NCBI RefSeq assembly: GCF_900107935.1
Contig: NZ_FNVG01000004.1
Span: 202,567-266,566, forward strand
Direction: 5' to 3'
DNA from: Vibrio hangzhouensis
GTDB lineage: Bacteria; Pseudomonadota; Gammaproteobacteria; Enterobacterales; Vibrionaceae
Length of the DNA stretch: 64,000 nt
The position numbers and the translations under genes are program-made. The notes beneath the pieces are model-generated. The model was not told the DNA's origin. It worked only from the letters and a program-made list of their open reading frames with translations, and ran no database searches. Every line of letters starts with the position of its first letter. Within the stretch, counting starts at the first letter, position 1. This document shows, one piece after another, positions 9,855-18,498 of the stretch.

Positions 9855-11165
9855 ATGCCGAAGGAAAACCAGTATTCCCACATTTCCAGCAACGCTCGAC
9901 TACGCAATACCACTGCGATGATTCTGGCGGGAGGAAAAGGCACTAGGCTTAAAGAATTGACCTCAAAAGTCGCTAAACCCGCAGTGTCGTTTGGCGGCAA
10001 ATTCAAGATCATCGATTTTGCCCTATCGAACTGCATCAACTCTGGTATCCGCAAAGTGGGCGTGCTGACTCAGTATATGGCTCAAGATCTGATACACCAC
10101 ATCCAGTCTGGGTGGCAGTCTTCGTATTCCGCACTCGGAGAAGGCGTACACATTATCCCTGCTCAGCAACGTATCGGTGAAAACTGGTATCGTGGCACCG
10201 CGGACGCAATCTATCAGAACCTCGATTTGATCAAACGTCATGATCAAACCGAACGCATCCTGATACTTGGTGGTGACCATATCTACAAAATGGATTACTC
10301 ACGCATGATCAACTTCCATGTGGAGAGTGGCGCCGATGTGACGGTCGCCTGTATTCAAAAGCCGATTGAGCAAGCCTCCGAGTTTGGCGTGATGGGACTT
10401 AATGATCAGGGTGACATCATTAACTTTGTTGAAAAGCCGCAGAATCCGACCCCCATGCCAAACGACGACTCAAAGGCACTGATTTCGATGGGGATATATA
10501 TCTTCAATGTTGATATCCTCGACGCAGAGCTGCGTCAGGCACTCAACAACCCGGATTATAAACATGATTTCGGCCACAACATTATCCCGAGCCTGATAGG
10601 TCGTAAAAACCTTAAAGGTTATGTGTTTACTGAACGTGGTCATCCCGGAGCAAACGGCTATTGGCGTGATGTTGGCCATGTCGATGAGTATTATGCCGCT
10701 TCAATGGATCTCTTGGCGCCGACCCCGGAACTTGATCTTTATGACGCAAGTTGGCCTATCATGACCAATCAGGTCCAGCGTCCTGGCGTGAAGTTCTTGT
10801 TCAATGATCCTAGCCGTCGTGGCTTTGCGGTAGATTCCGTGCTATGTGCAGGCGCCATCATTTCAGGTGGGCAGGTCATTCACAGTCTGATTTCTTCCGA
10901 CGTGCGCGTCGAAGACTTCTCTGAAGTTAAAGACAGCATCTTATTACCAAGTGCAAGCGTCGGTCAGAACTGTAAACTAAACAAAGTCATCGTCGGTGAA
11001 AACTGTCACATCCCGAATGGAACTATCATCGGATACGACACAGAGCAAGACCGCAAACTGTATACGGTGACCGAGAACGGCGTGGTATTGGTCACACAAG
11101 ACATGTTTGCTCGCGCAGAGCAAGCCCAGCAACAAGCGAAAGCAGGCGATGCTACACCAGCCTAA
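9855..11165 (+). CDS. glgC: Glucose-1-phosphate adenylyltransferase
   Basis: 436 residues. The N-terminal nucleotidyltransferase signature AMILAGGKGTRLKELT, the KPAVSFGGKFKIIDFALSN stretch and GANGYWRDVGHVDEYY are characteristic of bacterial ADP-glucose pyrophosphorylase; a C-terminal left-handed beta-helix region (~300-410) follows. It makes ADP-glucose from glucose-1-phosphate and ATP, the committed step of glycogen synthesis. The start has AAGGAG 9 bases upstream. It stands alone: glgA, glgB and glgP are not adjacent. Vibrios often carry two glgC copies, so this may be the unlinked one (inference). Confidence 0.95.
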   Translation: MPKENQYSHISSNARLRNTTAMILAGGKGTRLKELTSKVAKPAVSFGGKFKIIDFALSNCINSGIRKVGVLTQYMAQDLIHHIQSGWQSSYSALGEGVHIIPAQQRIGENWYRGTADAIYQNLDLIKRHDQTERILILGGDHIYKMDYSRMINFHVESGADVTVACIQKPIEQASEFGVMGLNDQGDIINFVEKPQNPTPMPNDDSKALISMGIYIFNVDILDAELRQALNNPDYKHDFGHNIIPSLIGRKNLKGYVFTERGHPGANGYWRDVGHVDEYYAASMDLLAPTPELDLYDASWPIMTNQVQRPGVKFLFNDPSRRGFAVDSVLCAGAIISGGQVIHSLISSDVRVEDFSEVKDSILLPSASVGQNCKLNKVIVGENCHIPNGTIIGYDTEQDRKLYTVTENGVVLVTQDMFARAEQAQQQAKAGDATPA

Positions 11166-11202
11166 TCTCGGTTGGCACGGATAAGCCACTCACAGCATAA
11201 AA

Positions 11203-11236
11203 AAGCCGTCATTGTCTTAAAAGAGAATGACGGCTT
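11203..11236. terminator. Bidirectional terminator between glgC and the GRE operon
   Basis: AAGCCGTCATT (11203-11213) pairs perfectly with AATGACGGCTT (11226-11236). The minus strand continues with a T-run (A-run on plus just left of 11203), so it is strongest for the leftward operon. Confidence 0.85.
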
Positions 11237-11272
11237 GTTGTCTCAGAGAACCAATTGGTCTTTACGAGTAGT

Positions 11273-12223
11273 TTAGCTGAGTGTGACTTCTATTTCACCA
11301 TAGTGCCTGACCCTGTTTAGCCAGGATTCAATCACCTCATCATCAGGCATCTCTGCATCAACCATATAGTCCGTGCCGATTTCTGATGCTTTGCCCCTTC
11401 CGAAATTGTGGTAGGGCAACACTTCCACCTTTTGAATATTGTCCATTGTCTGCGCTAGCATCGCAATTGCCGCGAAATGAGCATCGGAGACATTGTAGCC
11501 GGGAATCATAGGGCAACGTAGAATCACTGATGCGTTGATTTCGTTAAGTGCCCGAAGGTTGGTATCTACCAAGCGGCGAGTCATACCCGTTAGGGCTTTA
11601 TGAAGCTCGTCTCCGGTGGCTTTATAATCAAATAAGAACAGGTCAACGTACGGCGCTATCGTCCGATAATGCTCGGCTTTCGAAGCACCATTTGTTTCGA
11701 TGCACACATGAACACCATTGGCTTTGCACATTTTGGCCAACGCTAAACAGAACTCGAATTGCTTAAGCGCTTCTCCACCAGAAAGCGTAATGCCGCCGCC
11801 TGACTTATCGAAATACACTTTATCTTTAATGACCTCGACAAAAACCTGTTCTACCGTCATCTCTTTCCCGTAGATCTTGAGTGCATCTTGCATACAAGTA
11901 TCGACGCACTGACCACAGGTTTGGCAAGCGTCAAAATCTACCTTGTGGTTACCTTCAGCATCAAAACTGTGCACACCATTAGGACATACTTGCTCGCAAC
12001 GACGACAACCAACACATTTCTCCGCGTTAAACGCGAGCTGTTTCTGAGAGCTTAATGATTCAGGGTTGTGGCACCACACACATTTCATTTGGCAACCTTT
12101 CATAAACACTGCCGTTCTGACACCAGGACCGTCATTAACACTGAACTTCTGAATGTCGAATACCACACCCGCTGTTAATGGTTGAGCGGAGGATGTTTGA
12201 GAAATGGAGTCTTTGATGAGCAT
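11273..12223 (-). CDS. Glycyl radical enzyme activating enzyme (radical SAM)
   Basis: 316 residues. The radical-SAM cluster motif is CQMKCVWC near residue 50 (CxxxCxxC), preceded by FSVNDGPGVRTAVFMKGC as in PFL/GRE activases. An inserted ferredoxin domain with two Cx2Cx2Cx3C-like clusters (CVGCRRCEQVCP and CQTCGQCVDTCM) marks it as the type that serves non-PFL GREs. It abstracts a hydrogen from the Gly of the partner encoded upstream to make the stable glycyl radical. The start chosen is the ATG at 12223 with GAGG 6 bases before it; the open frame extends 20 codons further without a ribosome site. Confidence 0.92.
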   Translation of the reverse strand: MLIKDSISQTSSAQPLTAGVVFDIQKFSVNDGPGVRTAVFMKGCQMKCVWCHNPESLSSQKQLAFNAEKCVGCRRCEQVCPNGVHSFDAEGNHKVDFDACQTCGQCVDTCMQDALKIYGKEMTVEQVFVEVIKDKVYFDKSGGGITLSGGEALKQFEFCLALAKMCKANGVHVCIETNGASKAEHYRTIAPYVDLFLFDYKATGDELHKALTGMTRRLVDTNLRALNEINASVILRCPMIPGYNVSDAHFAAIAMLAQTMDNIQKVEVLPYHNFGRGKASEIGTDYMVDAEMPDDEVIESWLNRVRHYGEIEVTLS

Positions 12224-12247
12224 ATGCTGCCTCGTCACTGTCGCAAG

Positions 12248-12281
12248 AAAAAAGGGCGAACCTAAACTGCCGTGTTCGCCC
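12248..12281 (-). terminator. Intra-operon terminator between GRE and activase genes
   Basis: On the minus strand GGGCGAAC (plus 12274-12281) pairs with GTTCGCCC (12254-12261) and six T follow (plus 12248-12253). It lies downstream of the GRE stop and before the activase start, so only read-through transcripts carry the activase. Confidence 0.85.
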
Positions 12282-12293
12282 AATTGGAGGTGT

Positions 12294-14585
12294 TTAGTCG
12301 TTAAGCGTACGATTCAGTATTTCTAGCTGCACGTCTTTATCTAAATTGACAAACTTGGCGCTGAATCCACCGACTCGAACCACAAGATTCGGATATTTTT
12401 CTGGATTGTGGTAAGCGTCTTCCAGTTCGCCTTTACCAACCACACTCACCATGATCTGCGGTCCACCTTGCTCAAAGTAGCCATCAAGCAGCGCCTCAAC
12501 AATCATGCGTTTATTCTGGTACATGTTTTTGCTGAACTTCATATTTTGCACCGAGCCCGCATGAACCTCGGCTTTCAATTTTGCCAGCGAGTTTAGCATC
12601 GCCGTTGGTCCGTTCTTATCAGCACCACTTTGCGGATTATTGGCGTTACTCATGTAGACACCAGTGTGACGTCCATCTGCCGAGGCACTGGTTGCTCGTC
12701 CCCACTCCGTGTTAACCTGGTTATTGATGATGACGACTAAGTAGCTGTCCAGACCCACTTTTGCGGCGGAATCTTTAATGCCGTTGCAAATGTACTCGTG
12801 CATTTCCACGGCAATATCATCAACATACGCATCATCATTACCAAACTTAGGTGCATTGACCAGGTCGTATTTCATACGGTCATAACCATCAAAGTTGACG
12901 CGCAGTGCTTGGATAAGCTCGCTATAACTGTATTTTTTGTCCTCAAAGATGACTTTTTTGATTGCCGCTAAAGAATCGTAAGCGTTGGTATTGCCGTACG
13001 TTTCGTTAGTACCACCAAGCTTATACACACCACCATCCAGTAGAGCTTTGCTGCGGCCAATACAGTCATCCGTCAAAATACTGGTAAATAGGAAACCCAC
13101 TTCCTGATTCATCACTTGATAAGAGAATGCTTGAGCTTTCGAGGTCAGTTCAATATAGAAATCCAGCAGGTCTTTGTAGTTTTTAACCACATCATCAAAG
13201 CTTGTGACCTGCTCGGGTTGTAATAACGTGGTACCACCACTCTTGTTTTGACCGTCCCAGAAATCCGTGCCACCTGTCAGCGCAATGTTGAGAATTTTGA
13301 GGATGTTGATACAGGTATTCGGGGTTCCAACACTTTTTCCGGATAAAACAAACTCACCGCAACCAAATGGCACATAATGCTGCGCATCCTGCTCGGAAAT
13401 CTGCATCGAGTTCATCACGGCAGGAACGTTCACATCATCATTATAAAGAATCGGGTATGTCAGACCTTCGCCAATCGCTTCCAGGGCATCTTGGTAAACA
13501 TCTTGATTCATCCCTTTATAAATTCGAAGAGTAAACTGAGGTTCAGTGTCTTTGTTCTCGCGAACTGCTTGAATCGCTAATTTACAGTAAACATCCGCCG
13601 CCTCCGGGTTGCGTCGTCCGACACCTCCAACCACCACACGGCCGTTAACCGTGGTTTTACGAGCTTCGATAAGTCGGTAGTGGGAGCGAATGTAGTTAAT
13701 GGCCTGACGTTCTGTGATTCGGCCGGACTCAAGATCTGCCACCAGCAAATCACCCAGATAATCATCCATGCGTCCAAAGTTCACCACGCCCGAACACAAG
13801 CTATATAGCCACGTTAGTTGAATGCCCTGCAGGAAGGTTGTGGGTTTATTGCTACGAATAGCATTGAGCGCATCGATCAAATCATTCATTTGATGTTTTC
13901 GCGTCAGGTCTGTAGTGACTTCAAGCTCTTTTGCACACAGTTTGATATGGTGATCAATGACCTGCTCAACAATATTAAAGCAACCCAAGAAGGATTCATG
14001 CAGCGCAATGGCTTTTGTATCGTCACAAGCGCGGGCAGAATCGAGCTTGTCACCAATTAGGCGGCGCATACCAACGATACCATTATCAATCAGCTTATTG
14101 TAATCAAGGTACATGCCGCTAAGACGCGCTGTGGCAATAGCAGGATAGTTTACGTCTACAAACTTGCCCAACGTCGTCTCTGTCAAGGTCTGGCGAAAAT
14201 AGATAGAGCGTGTATCCCTCTCCCTCCAGTATTCCAACAAAGCATCGATTCTCGCATGGTCTTGCTGGTCAAGTTCTGCTTTCAACGCTTCCAACTTATC
14301 AAAGTTGCAGTAGTGGCCGACCCCTCCTACTGATGTCACGCTACCAAACCCAATAGGTAAGGCGTCAAGCCGTCCTACTACACAATCATCCGCTTCGATC
14401 TGGCGAAATAGCGTTGGATATAACTGCGACAAACAGGCCACTTCACGTTTGTAGATATTCTGTTCACTTCGGTGAGCGTCTGTATACGACTCCATAATAT
14501 CTAACTGAAGGCTGACTGGCTTTTCACAGGGGATTTTCTTATTAACGTCGACTTGGCTTGGATTATTTTCGATCTTGGATGACAT
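12294..14585 (-). CDS. Glycyl radical enzyme of unknown substrate (PFL-like fold)
   Basis: 763 residues from the ATG at 14585 (AGGAG 8 bases upstream). The C-terminal glycyl-radical motif is RVGGFSAKF, radical Gly about residue 740. The thiyl-radical Cys is about residue 409 in VPFGCGEFVL: a single Cys followed by Gly-Glu, unlike the Cys-Cys pair of pyruvate formate-lyase, so it is not PFL; the GCxE pattern is that of GRE lyases/eliminases. Neighbours are its activase, a GntR regulator and a fructose-family PTS, which suggests that the substrate is a PTS-imported, phosphorylated sugar alcohol or anhydrosugar (inference). E. coli pflD beside frw PTS genes is an analogous arrangement. Confidence 0.88.
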   Translation of the reverse strand: MSSKIENNPSQVDVNKKIPCEKPVSLQLDIMESYTDAHRSEQNIYKREVACLSQLYPTLFRQIEADDCVVGRLDALPIGFGSVTSVGGVGHYCNFDKLEALKAELDQQDHARIDALLEYWRERDTRSIYFRQTLTETTLGKFVDVNYPAIATARLSGMYLDYNKLIDNGIVGMRRLIGDKLDSARACDDTKAIALHESFLGCFNIVEQVIDHHIKLCAKELEVTTDLTRKHQMNDLIDALNAIRSNKPTTFLQGIQLTWLYSLCSGVVNFGRMDDYLGDLLVADLESGRITERQAINYIRSHYRLIEARKTTVNGRVVVGGVGRRNPEAADVYCKLAIQAVRENKDTEPQFTLRIYKGMNQDVYQDALEAIGEGLTYPILYNDDVNVPAVMNSMQISEQDAQHYVPFGCGEFVLSGKSVGTPNTCINILKILNIALTGGTDFWDGQNKSGGTTLLQPEQVTSFDDVVKNYKDLLDFYIELTSKAQAFSYQVMNQEVGFLFTSILTDDCIGRSKALLDGGVYKLGGTNETYGNTNAYDSLAAIKKVIFEDKKYSYSELIQALRVNFDGYDRMKYDLVNAPKFGNDDAYVDDIAVEMHEYICNGIKDSAAKVGLDSYLVVIINNQVNTEWGRATSASADGRHTGVYMSNANNPQSGADKNGPTAMLNSLAKLKAEVHAGSVQNMKFSKNMYQNKRMIVEALLDGYFEQGGPQIMVSVVGKGELEDAYHNPEKYPNLVVRVGGFSAKFVNLDKDVQLEILNRTLND

Positions 14586-14637
14586 GGTAGGGCTCCTCTT
14601 ATCTTTATGAGGTAACCTTAAAACCACACCTAAAATA

Positions 14638-14647
14638 TGTAAATACA
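14638..14647. promoter_or_regulatory. Candidate GntR operator, GRE side
   Basis: TGTAAATACA, an imperfect palindrome resembling the GT-N-TA-N-AC core known for HutC-type GntR regulators. The identical 10-mer is found before the PTS gene (15758-15767). Confidence 0.5.
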
Positions 14648-14671
14648 AATATTATCAAAATTTGAAAAATG

Positions 14672-14685
14672 ATGATCTTGATCAT
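14672..14685. promoter_or_regulatory. FNR-like palindrome upstream of the GRE gene
   Basis: ATGATCTTGATCAT is symmetric around its TT/AA centre and fits TTGAT-N4-ATCAA except for the outermost base on each side. Anaerobic control would suit an oxygen-sensitive glycyl radical enzyme. Confidence 0.45.
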
Positions 14686-14846
14686 GCATCAAGAAATGTT
14701 ACTGATAGCTTTGTTTTGGCATAAGCTTTTCTGTTAACATCGTGACCATACAAAGGCTCTCGCCTCAAATTCGGCACCGAAATATGTGCTAACAGGTAGT
14801 TTTGGGAGCCATTTTTTTAACTATTTGTAAAGCTGTATTGGATGTC

Positions 14847-15533
14847 ATGAAGTACATTGAAGTTTATCAAGCCATCAAAGCGGACATTGTGGGAGGCCAG
14901 TTTCCAGCCTGGTCTCAACTTGAAGGGGAGCATGCTTTATCGAATAAGTTTGGTGTCAGTCGCCCTACCCTTCGCAAAGCAATAGAGAAGCTGAAACAAG
15001 AGTCGTTTGTCCACTCCCGACAAGGGTCCGGCATTTTTGTTAATCCGCCTGAGTTCTATCAGGATAACAATCTCACCAGTATTTCTGAGCGGATAAACAA
15101 GGACACCGACCTGAAAAGCATCGTATTGGAATTCGGACGTGTTCTTGCGGAAGAGTCACTGGCAGAGCGCTTCAGGCTTAAAGTTGGAAGTAGTCTGTAC
15201 CACTTTAAACGAATGCGCATTATTAATGGTGAACCGGCCATACTAGAGGAAACCTGGATGCCCGAAAGTCTGTTCCCGAACTTCACCGAAGCCCATTGTG
15301 AACAGTCCGTGTTGACCTATATTGAGCAGGAGGCCGGTCACAATATCAGCCACGATGCGAAAACCATCTCAGGCAAAACACTCAGCGAAAAAGAGGCTTT
15401 CCTGCTGCGAGTGGAGCCTGGCCACCTGTGCCTTTCAATTCAGCATAATGTCTATTTGCTTCACTCCGTACTGGCACAGTTCACCATTGAAACCCTTGCC
15501 TCCAATGAGTTGACAACAGTGTCTATCCGATAG
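14847..15533 (+). CDS. GntR/HutC-family transcriptional regulator
   Basis: 228 residues from the ATG at 14847. The N-terminal winged helix has the GntR pattern (LEGEHALSNKFGVSRPTLRK, then SFVHSRQGSGIFV); residues ~85-225 fit a UTRA effector domain, which in HutC-type proteins binds sugar phosphates or similar ligands. It lies between and divergent from the GRE operon and upstream of the PTS gene, so it is the likely local regulator; TGTAAATACA sites before both are candidate operators. The open frame extends 15 codons upstream, but the later ATG fits the domain start. Confidence 0.88.
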   Translation: MKYIEVYQAIKADIVGGQFPAWSQLEGEHALSNKFGVSRPTLRKAIEKLKQESFVHSRQGSGIFVNPPEFYQDNNLTSISERINKDTDLKSIVLEFGRVLAEESLAERFRLKVGSSLYHFKRMRIINGEPAILEETWMPESLFPNFTEAHCEQSVLTYIEQEAGHNISHDAKTISGKTLSEKEAFLLRVEPGHLCLSIQHNVYLLHSVLAQFTIETLASNELTTVSIR

Positions 15534-15543
15534 TTTTACTTGT

Positions 15544-15564
15544 CGCCCCGCAACAAGTGGGGCG
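15544..15564 (+). terminator. Hairpin after gntR
   Basis: CGCCCC (15544-15549) and GGGGCG (15559-15564) flank a 9-base loop just after the gntR stop. There is no T-run, so termination is uncertain. Confidence 0.35.
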
Positions 15565-15704
15565 CATTCTCAGTCCAAGACTGCCCGCTGAATCAGACCA
15601 TTTGCGATTACAAATAAATTCGTGATCCTGACCACTTTTTCATCTCTAATATTCGTTATCCACTTCACAGATCACCACAATTCGTATTATCCACACAGAA
15701 AATA

Positions 15705-15718
15705 ATGATTTAGATCAA
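15705..15718 (+). promoter_or_regulatory. FNR-like site upstream of the PTS gene
   Basis: ATGATTTAGATCAA matches TTGAT-N4-ATCAA except for the first base. It lies about 85 bp before the PTS start. Confidence 0.5.
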
Positions 15719-15757
15719 CCTTAATTTACAAACCCATCACTAAGATTAATCTAAATT

Positions 15758-15767
15758 TGTAAATACA
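15758..15767. promoter_or_regulatory. Candidate GntR operator, PTS side
   Basis: TGTAAATACA, identical to the site before the GRE gene. A partial inverted copy (ATTTACA) lies at 15724-15730. Confidence 0.5.
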
Positions 15768-15803
15768 TAAATTCAAAATCCCTACTAAAAAGAGATCTAC
15801 ATT

Positions 15804-17723
15804 ATGATGAAAGAGATCCTGAATGCGCAGCTAATCAAACTTGATTTAGCAGCAACCGACAAGGATGCGGTATTCAATGAATTAGCAGATGTGCTAGTCA
15901 GTGCCGGAAAAGTATCTGACAAACAACAATTTGTGAAAGACGTCTGGGCACGCGAAGAAACCGGTAACACAGGTTTTGAAGATGGCATTGCACTGCCACA
16001 CGCCAAGAGCGCTTCTGTTGTTGCCCCAGCGATTGCCGTTGGTATCAGCAAACAGGGCATCGAATACGGCGCGGAAGACGGCCAACCTTCTAATATCTTC
16101 TTTATGATTGCTTCGCCTGAAAAAGCAAGCAACTTCCATGTCGAAGTCCTTGCTAAGCTGTCCTCGAAAATTGTAGAGCCAACGTTTTTAGAGAATCTTC
16201 GTGGCGCGACCTCCAGCGAAGAGGCACTGGCTCTGCTAGTTGCTGAAGACAAGACATCGCAACCAGCAATGGCCGCCACCAAAGGCTTTATTATTGGTGT
16301 AACAGGCTGTCCGGTAGGGGTTGCACACACCTACTTGGCAGCAGAAGGTATTGAGAATGCGGCAGCCGAAATGGGGTACGAGTGCAAAGTAGAGACCAAC
16401 GGCTCTGTCGGTGTCAAAAACATCCCGACTGAAGAAGAAATTGCCCGTGCTGACGCCATCGTTGTCGCTTGTGATAAACAAGTTGACCTTAACCGCTTTA
16501 AAGGCAAACGTGTTATTATCACTGGCGTCAAGAAAGCTATCAAAGATGCCGATAAGTTGATTGAACAAGCTCTCGCGGCGCCTCTCTATACTGGTGATGG
16601 TAAATCTACCGCGAGCCAGGCAACAACCAGTCCTGGTGGCTCAGGCAAAGACCTTTATAAATACCTAATGAATGGTGTATCTCACATGATCCCATTTGTG
16701 GTCGTCGGCGGTATTTTGATTGCGATTTCCCTAGCTATCGGCGGAGAACCAACACCGGGTGGTCTTGCTATTCCTGAGGGTAGCTTGTGGAACAAGATTC
16801 TTGATGTCGGTGTAGTCGGCTTCACTCTAATGATTCCGGTTCTAGCCGGTTATATTGCTTACGCCATCGCCGACCGTCCGGGGCTTGCGCCTGGTCTCAT
16901 TGGTGGCTGGATTGCCAACAACGGTTCATTCTATGACGCTGATGCTGGTACAGGCTTTATTGGTGCCATCATTGCTGGTCTGTTGGTGGGTTACTTCGTG
17001 AAATGGATTGTCAGCTTCAATTACTCGAAGATGATTCAACCTCTGGTGCCTATTATGATCGCACCAATCGCTGGCTCACTCTTTATTGCCGCTGTGTTCA
17101 TTTTCATCATCGGTGCCCCAATCGCAGGCATCATGGAAACCATGAACAATGTGCTGGCTAACCTATCAACAGGTAATGTTATCATCATTGGCCTCGTTAT
17201 CGGTCTGATGCAAGGTTTCGACATGGGCGGTCCATTCGGTAAGGTTGCTTTCCTGTTCAGTGTTGGTCTGATTGCCGAAGGCCAAACTCAGTTTATGGGC
17301 GCTCAGGCAGCGGCTATCCCCGTAGCTCCGTTAGGTATGGCGTTAGCTGCCTTCATTGGCAGCCGCATGAAACTGTTTGAATCTGAGGAAGTTGAGAATG
17401 CAAAAGCCGCAACTGCAATGGGTATGGTTGGTATCTCAGAAGGCGCGATTCCATTTGCAGCTCGTGACCCGTTTGCCGTCATTCCTGCCAACATGATTGG
17501 TTCAGCAGTTGCGAGTGTGCTTGGCTTTACCTTTGGTCTGACTTGTAACGTTGCACACGGTGGTCCAATTGTGGTTCTACTGGGCGCTTTCAATAAACCG
17601 GTACTTGCACTGGTTGCAATGGCGATTGGTGTCGTAACAACGGCGGCTGTCGCAATTACGCTTAAGAAGATTCGCCATAACAAAGCGCAAAAACAACAAG
17701 CGGCTCAATTGGCGATTAACTAG
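15804..17723 (+). CDS. Fructose-family PTS permease, EIIA-EIIB-EIIC fusion
   Basis: 639 residues with three domains in order: EIIA (1-150, phosphorylated His66 in GIALPHAKS), EIIB (~160-260, Cys169 in TGCPVGVAHTYLAA), and EIIC (~290-630, about nine or ten membrane helices starting at YLMNGVSHMIPFVVVGG). It takes up and phosphorylates a hexose-like substrate using HPr-phosphate. All three domains in one chain without a fused HPr (FPr) differs from the usual FruA/FruB split. No 1-phosphofructokinase adjoins it; the neighbours are a GRE system and GntR, so its substrate is probably not fructose (inference). Confidence 0.9.
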   Translation: MMKEILNAQLIKLDLAATDKDAVFNELADVLVSAGKVSDKQQFVKDVWAREETGNTGFEDGIALPHAKSASVVAPAIAVGISKQGIEYGAEDGQPSNIFFMIASPEKASNFHVEVLAKLSSKIVEPTFLENLRGATSSEEALALLVAEDKTSQPAMAATKGFIIGVTGCPVGVAHTYLAAEGIENAAAEMGYECKVETNGSVGVKNIPTEEEIARADAIVVACDKQVDLNRFKGKRVIITGVKKAIKDADKLIEQALAAPLYTGDGKSTASQATTSPGGSGKDLYKYLMNGVSHMIPFVVVGGILIAISLAIGGEPTPGGLAIPEGSLWNKILDVGVVGFTLMIPVLAGYIAYAIADRPGLAPGLIGGWIANNGSFYDADAGTGFIGAIIAGLLVGYFVKWIVSFNYSKMIQPLVPIMIAPIAGSLFIAAVFIFIIGAPIAGIMETMNNVLANLSTGNVIIIGLVIGLMQGFDMGGPFGKVAFLFSVGLIAEGQTQFMGAQAAAIPVAPLGMALAAFIGSRMKLFESEEVENAKAATAMGMVGISEGAIPFAARDPFAVIPANMIGSAVASVLGFTFGLTCNVAHGGPIVVLLGAFNKPVLALVAMAIGVVTTAAVAITLKKIRHNKAQKQQAAQLAIN

Positions 17724-17748
17724 ATCTTGCCCCCGAATAATAAGCAAA

Positions 17749-17771
17749 AAGCCAGAGGAAATTCCTCTGGC
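17749..17771. terminator. Terminator between convergent PTS and barrel genes
   Basis: GCCAGAGGAA (17751-17760) pairs with TTCCTCTGGC (17762-17771). The T-run is on the minus strand (A5 at 17746-17750), so it mainly ends the leftward gene; it may act both ways. Confidence 0.75.
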
Positions 17772-17777
17772 TTCCTG

Positions 17778-18416
17778 TTAAAACTTGTATCCTACCGAAA
17801 CACTGCCTTGTGTCTGGTCCTTCATAATACCTCGATTTCTGAATGGTGCTCGTTCCACTCGTGTATCAACATAGATCCCCAGCGCCGTGTTCATTCTTAG
17901 ACCAATGGCTCCCGTCACCGCAGAGCTTTCCAGCGTTTCGGAACCCAGCGTATCTATGTTATCTGATGGCATCGTATTACTGATATGACTGACTTTAAAG
18001 TCTCCACCTTGAGTGGCAATCCCAACCGCCACATAAGGTTTCAAATCTATCGCCCCCAGATCGAACGCGTAACCGACTTCCGCTTCAATACCTGCTCGCC
18101 ACCCATTCACTTCCGCTTCAGCGGCGCCTACTACTGGTGGCAAAACTTGCCCCATGTATGGTTCTGCTAAATCATACGCGTATTCACCGTTGGTTTTCCC
18201 TTTCAGTCCTTGGACATAGCCGTTAATAGAGAAAATTCGGTTAACATCGTAACCAAGTTCCAATCTCGGCTGAGCACCTAAATTGCCGATTTCTGTTGCT
18301 TGCCCCATGGTCGCTCCGGCACCCATACGAAAACCTGAATATTTAGTATCCGCAATGGCCACTGACGACATACCCGCAACACAAACTAGCAATAGCGCTT
18401 TTTTCATTTTACTCAC
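17778..18416 (-). CDS. Outer-membrane beta-barrel protein, unassigned
   Basis: 212 residues. A signal peptide (MSKMKKALLLVCVAGMSSVA, cut near AIA-D) is followed by alternating amphipathic strands such as YSGFRMGAGATMG and LKPYVAVGIA, and the chain ends GSVSVGYKF, with the terminal aromatic residue typical of barrels. Size and pattern suit an eight-strand OmpA/OmpX-type barrel without a periplasmic domain. No ligand can be inferred. It is transcribed towards the PTS gene and may be expressed alone. AGAGGTGAGT gives a ribosome site. Confidence 0.75.
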   Translation of the reverse strand: MSKMKKALLLVCVAGMSSVAIADTKYSGFRMGAGATMGQATEIGNLGAQPRLELGYDVNRIFSINGYVQGLKGKTNGEYAYDLAEPYMGQVLPPVVGAAEAEVNGWRAGIEAEVGYAFDLGAIDLKPYVAVGIATQGGDFKVSHISNTMPSDNIDTLGSETLESSAVTGAIGLRMNTALGIYVDTRVERAPFRNRGIMKDQTQGSVSVGYKF

Positions 18417-18464
18417 CTCTAAGTTAATTCGTTTTTGATAACACAGTTTTTTCTAACCCCTTAA

Positions 18465-18482
18465 CCCCGCACTAAGGCGGGG
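18465..18482 (-). terminator. GC-rich hairpin after the small membrane gene
   Basis: CCCCGC and GCGGGG flank a 6-base loop between the stop at 18499 and the next gene. It has no T-run on the minus strand. Confidence 0.35.
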
Positions 18483-18498
18483 GGAAGGATTGAGGTGT

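Noticed and set aside
12294..14585. Pyruvate formate-lyase (pflB) as identity of the GRE
   Set aside because: PFL has adjacent Cys-Cys in the active site; here there is one Cys in GCGE, and the activase has ferredoxin clusters that the PFL activase lacks.
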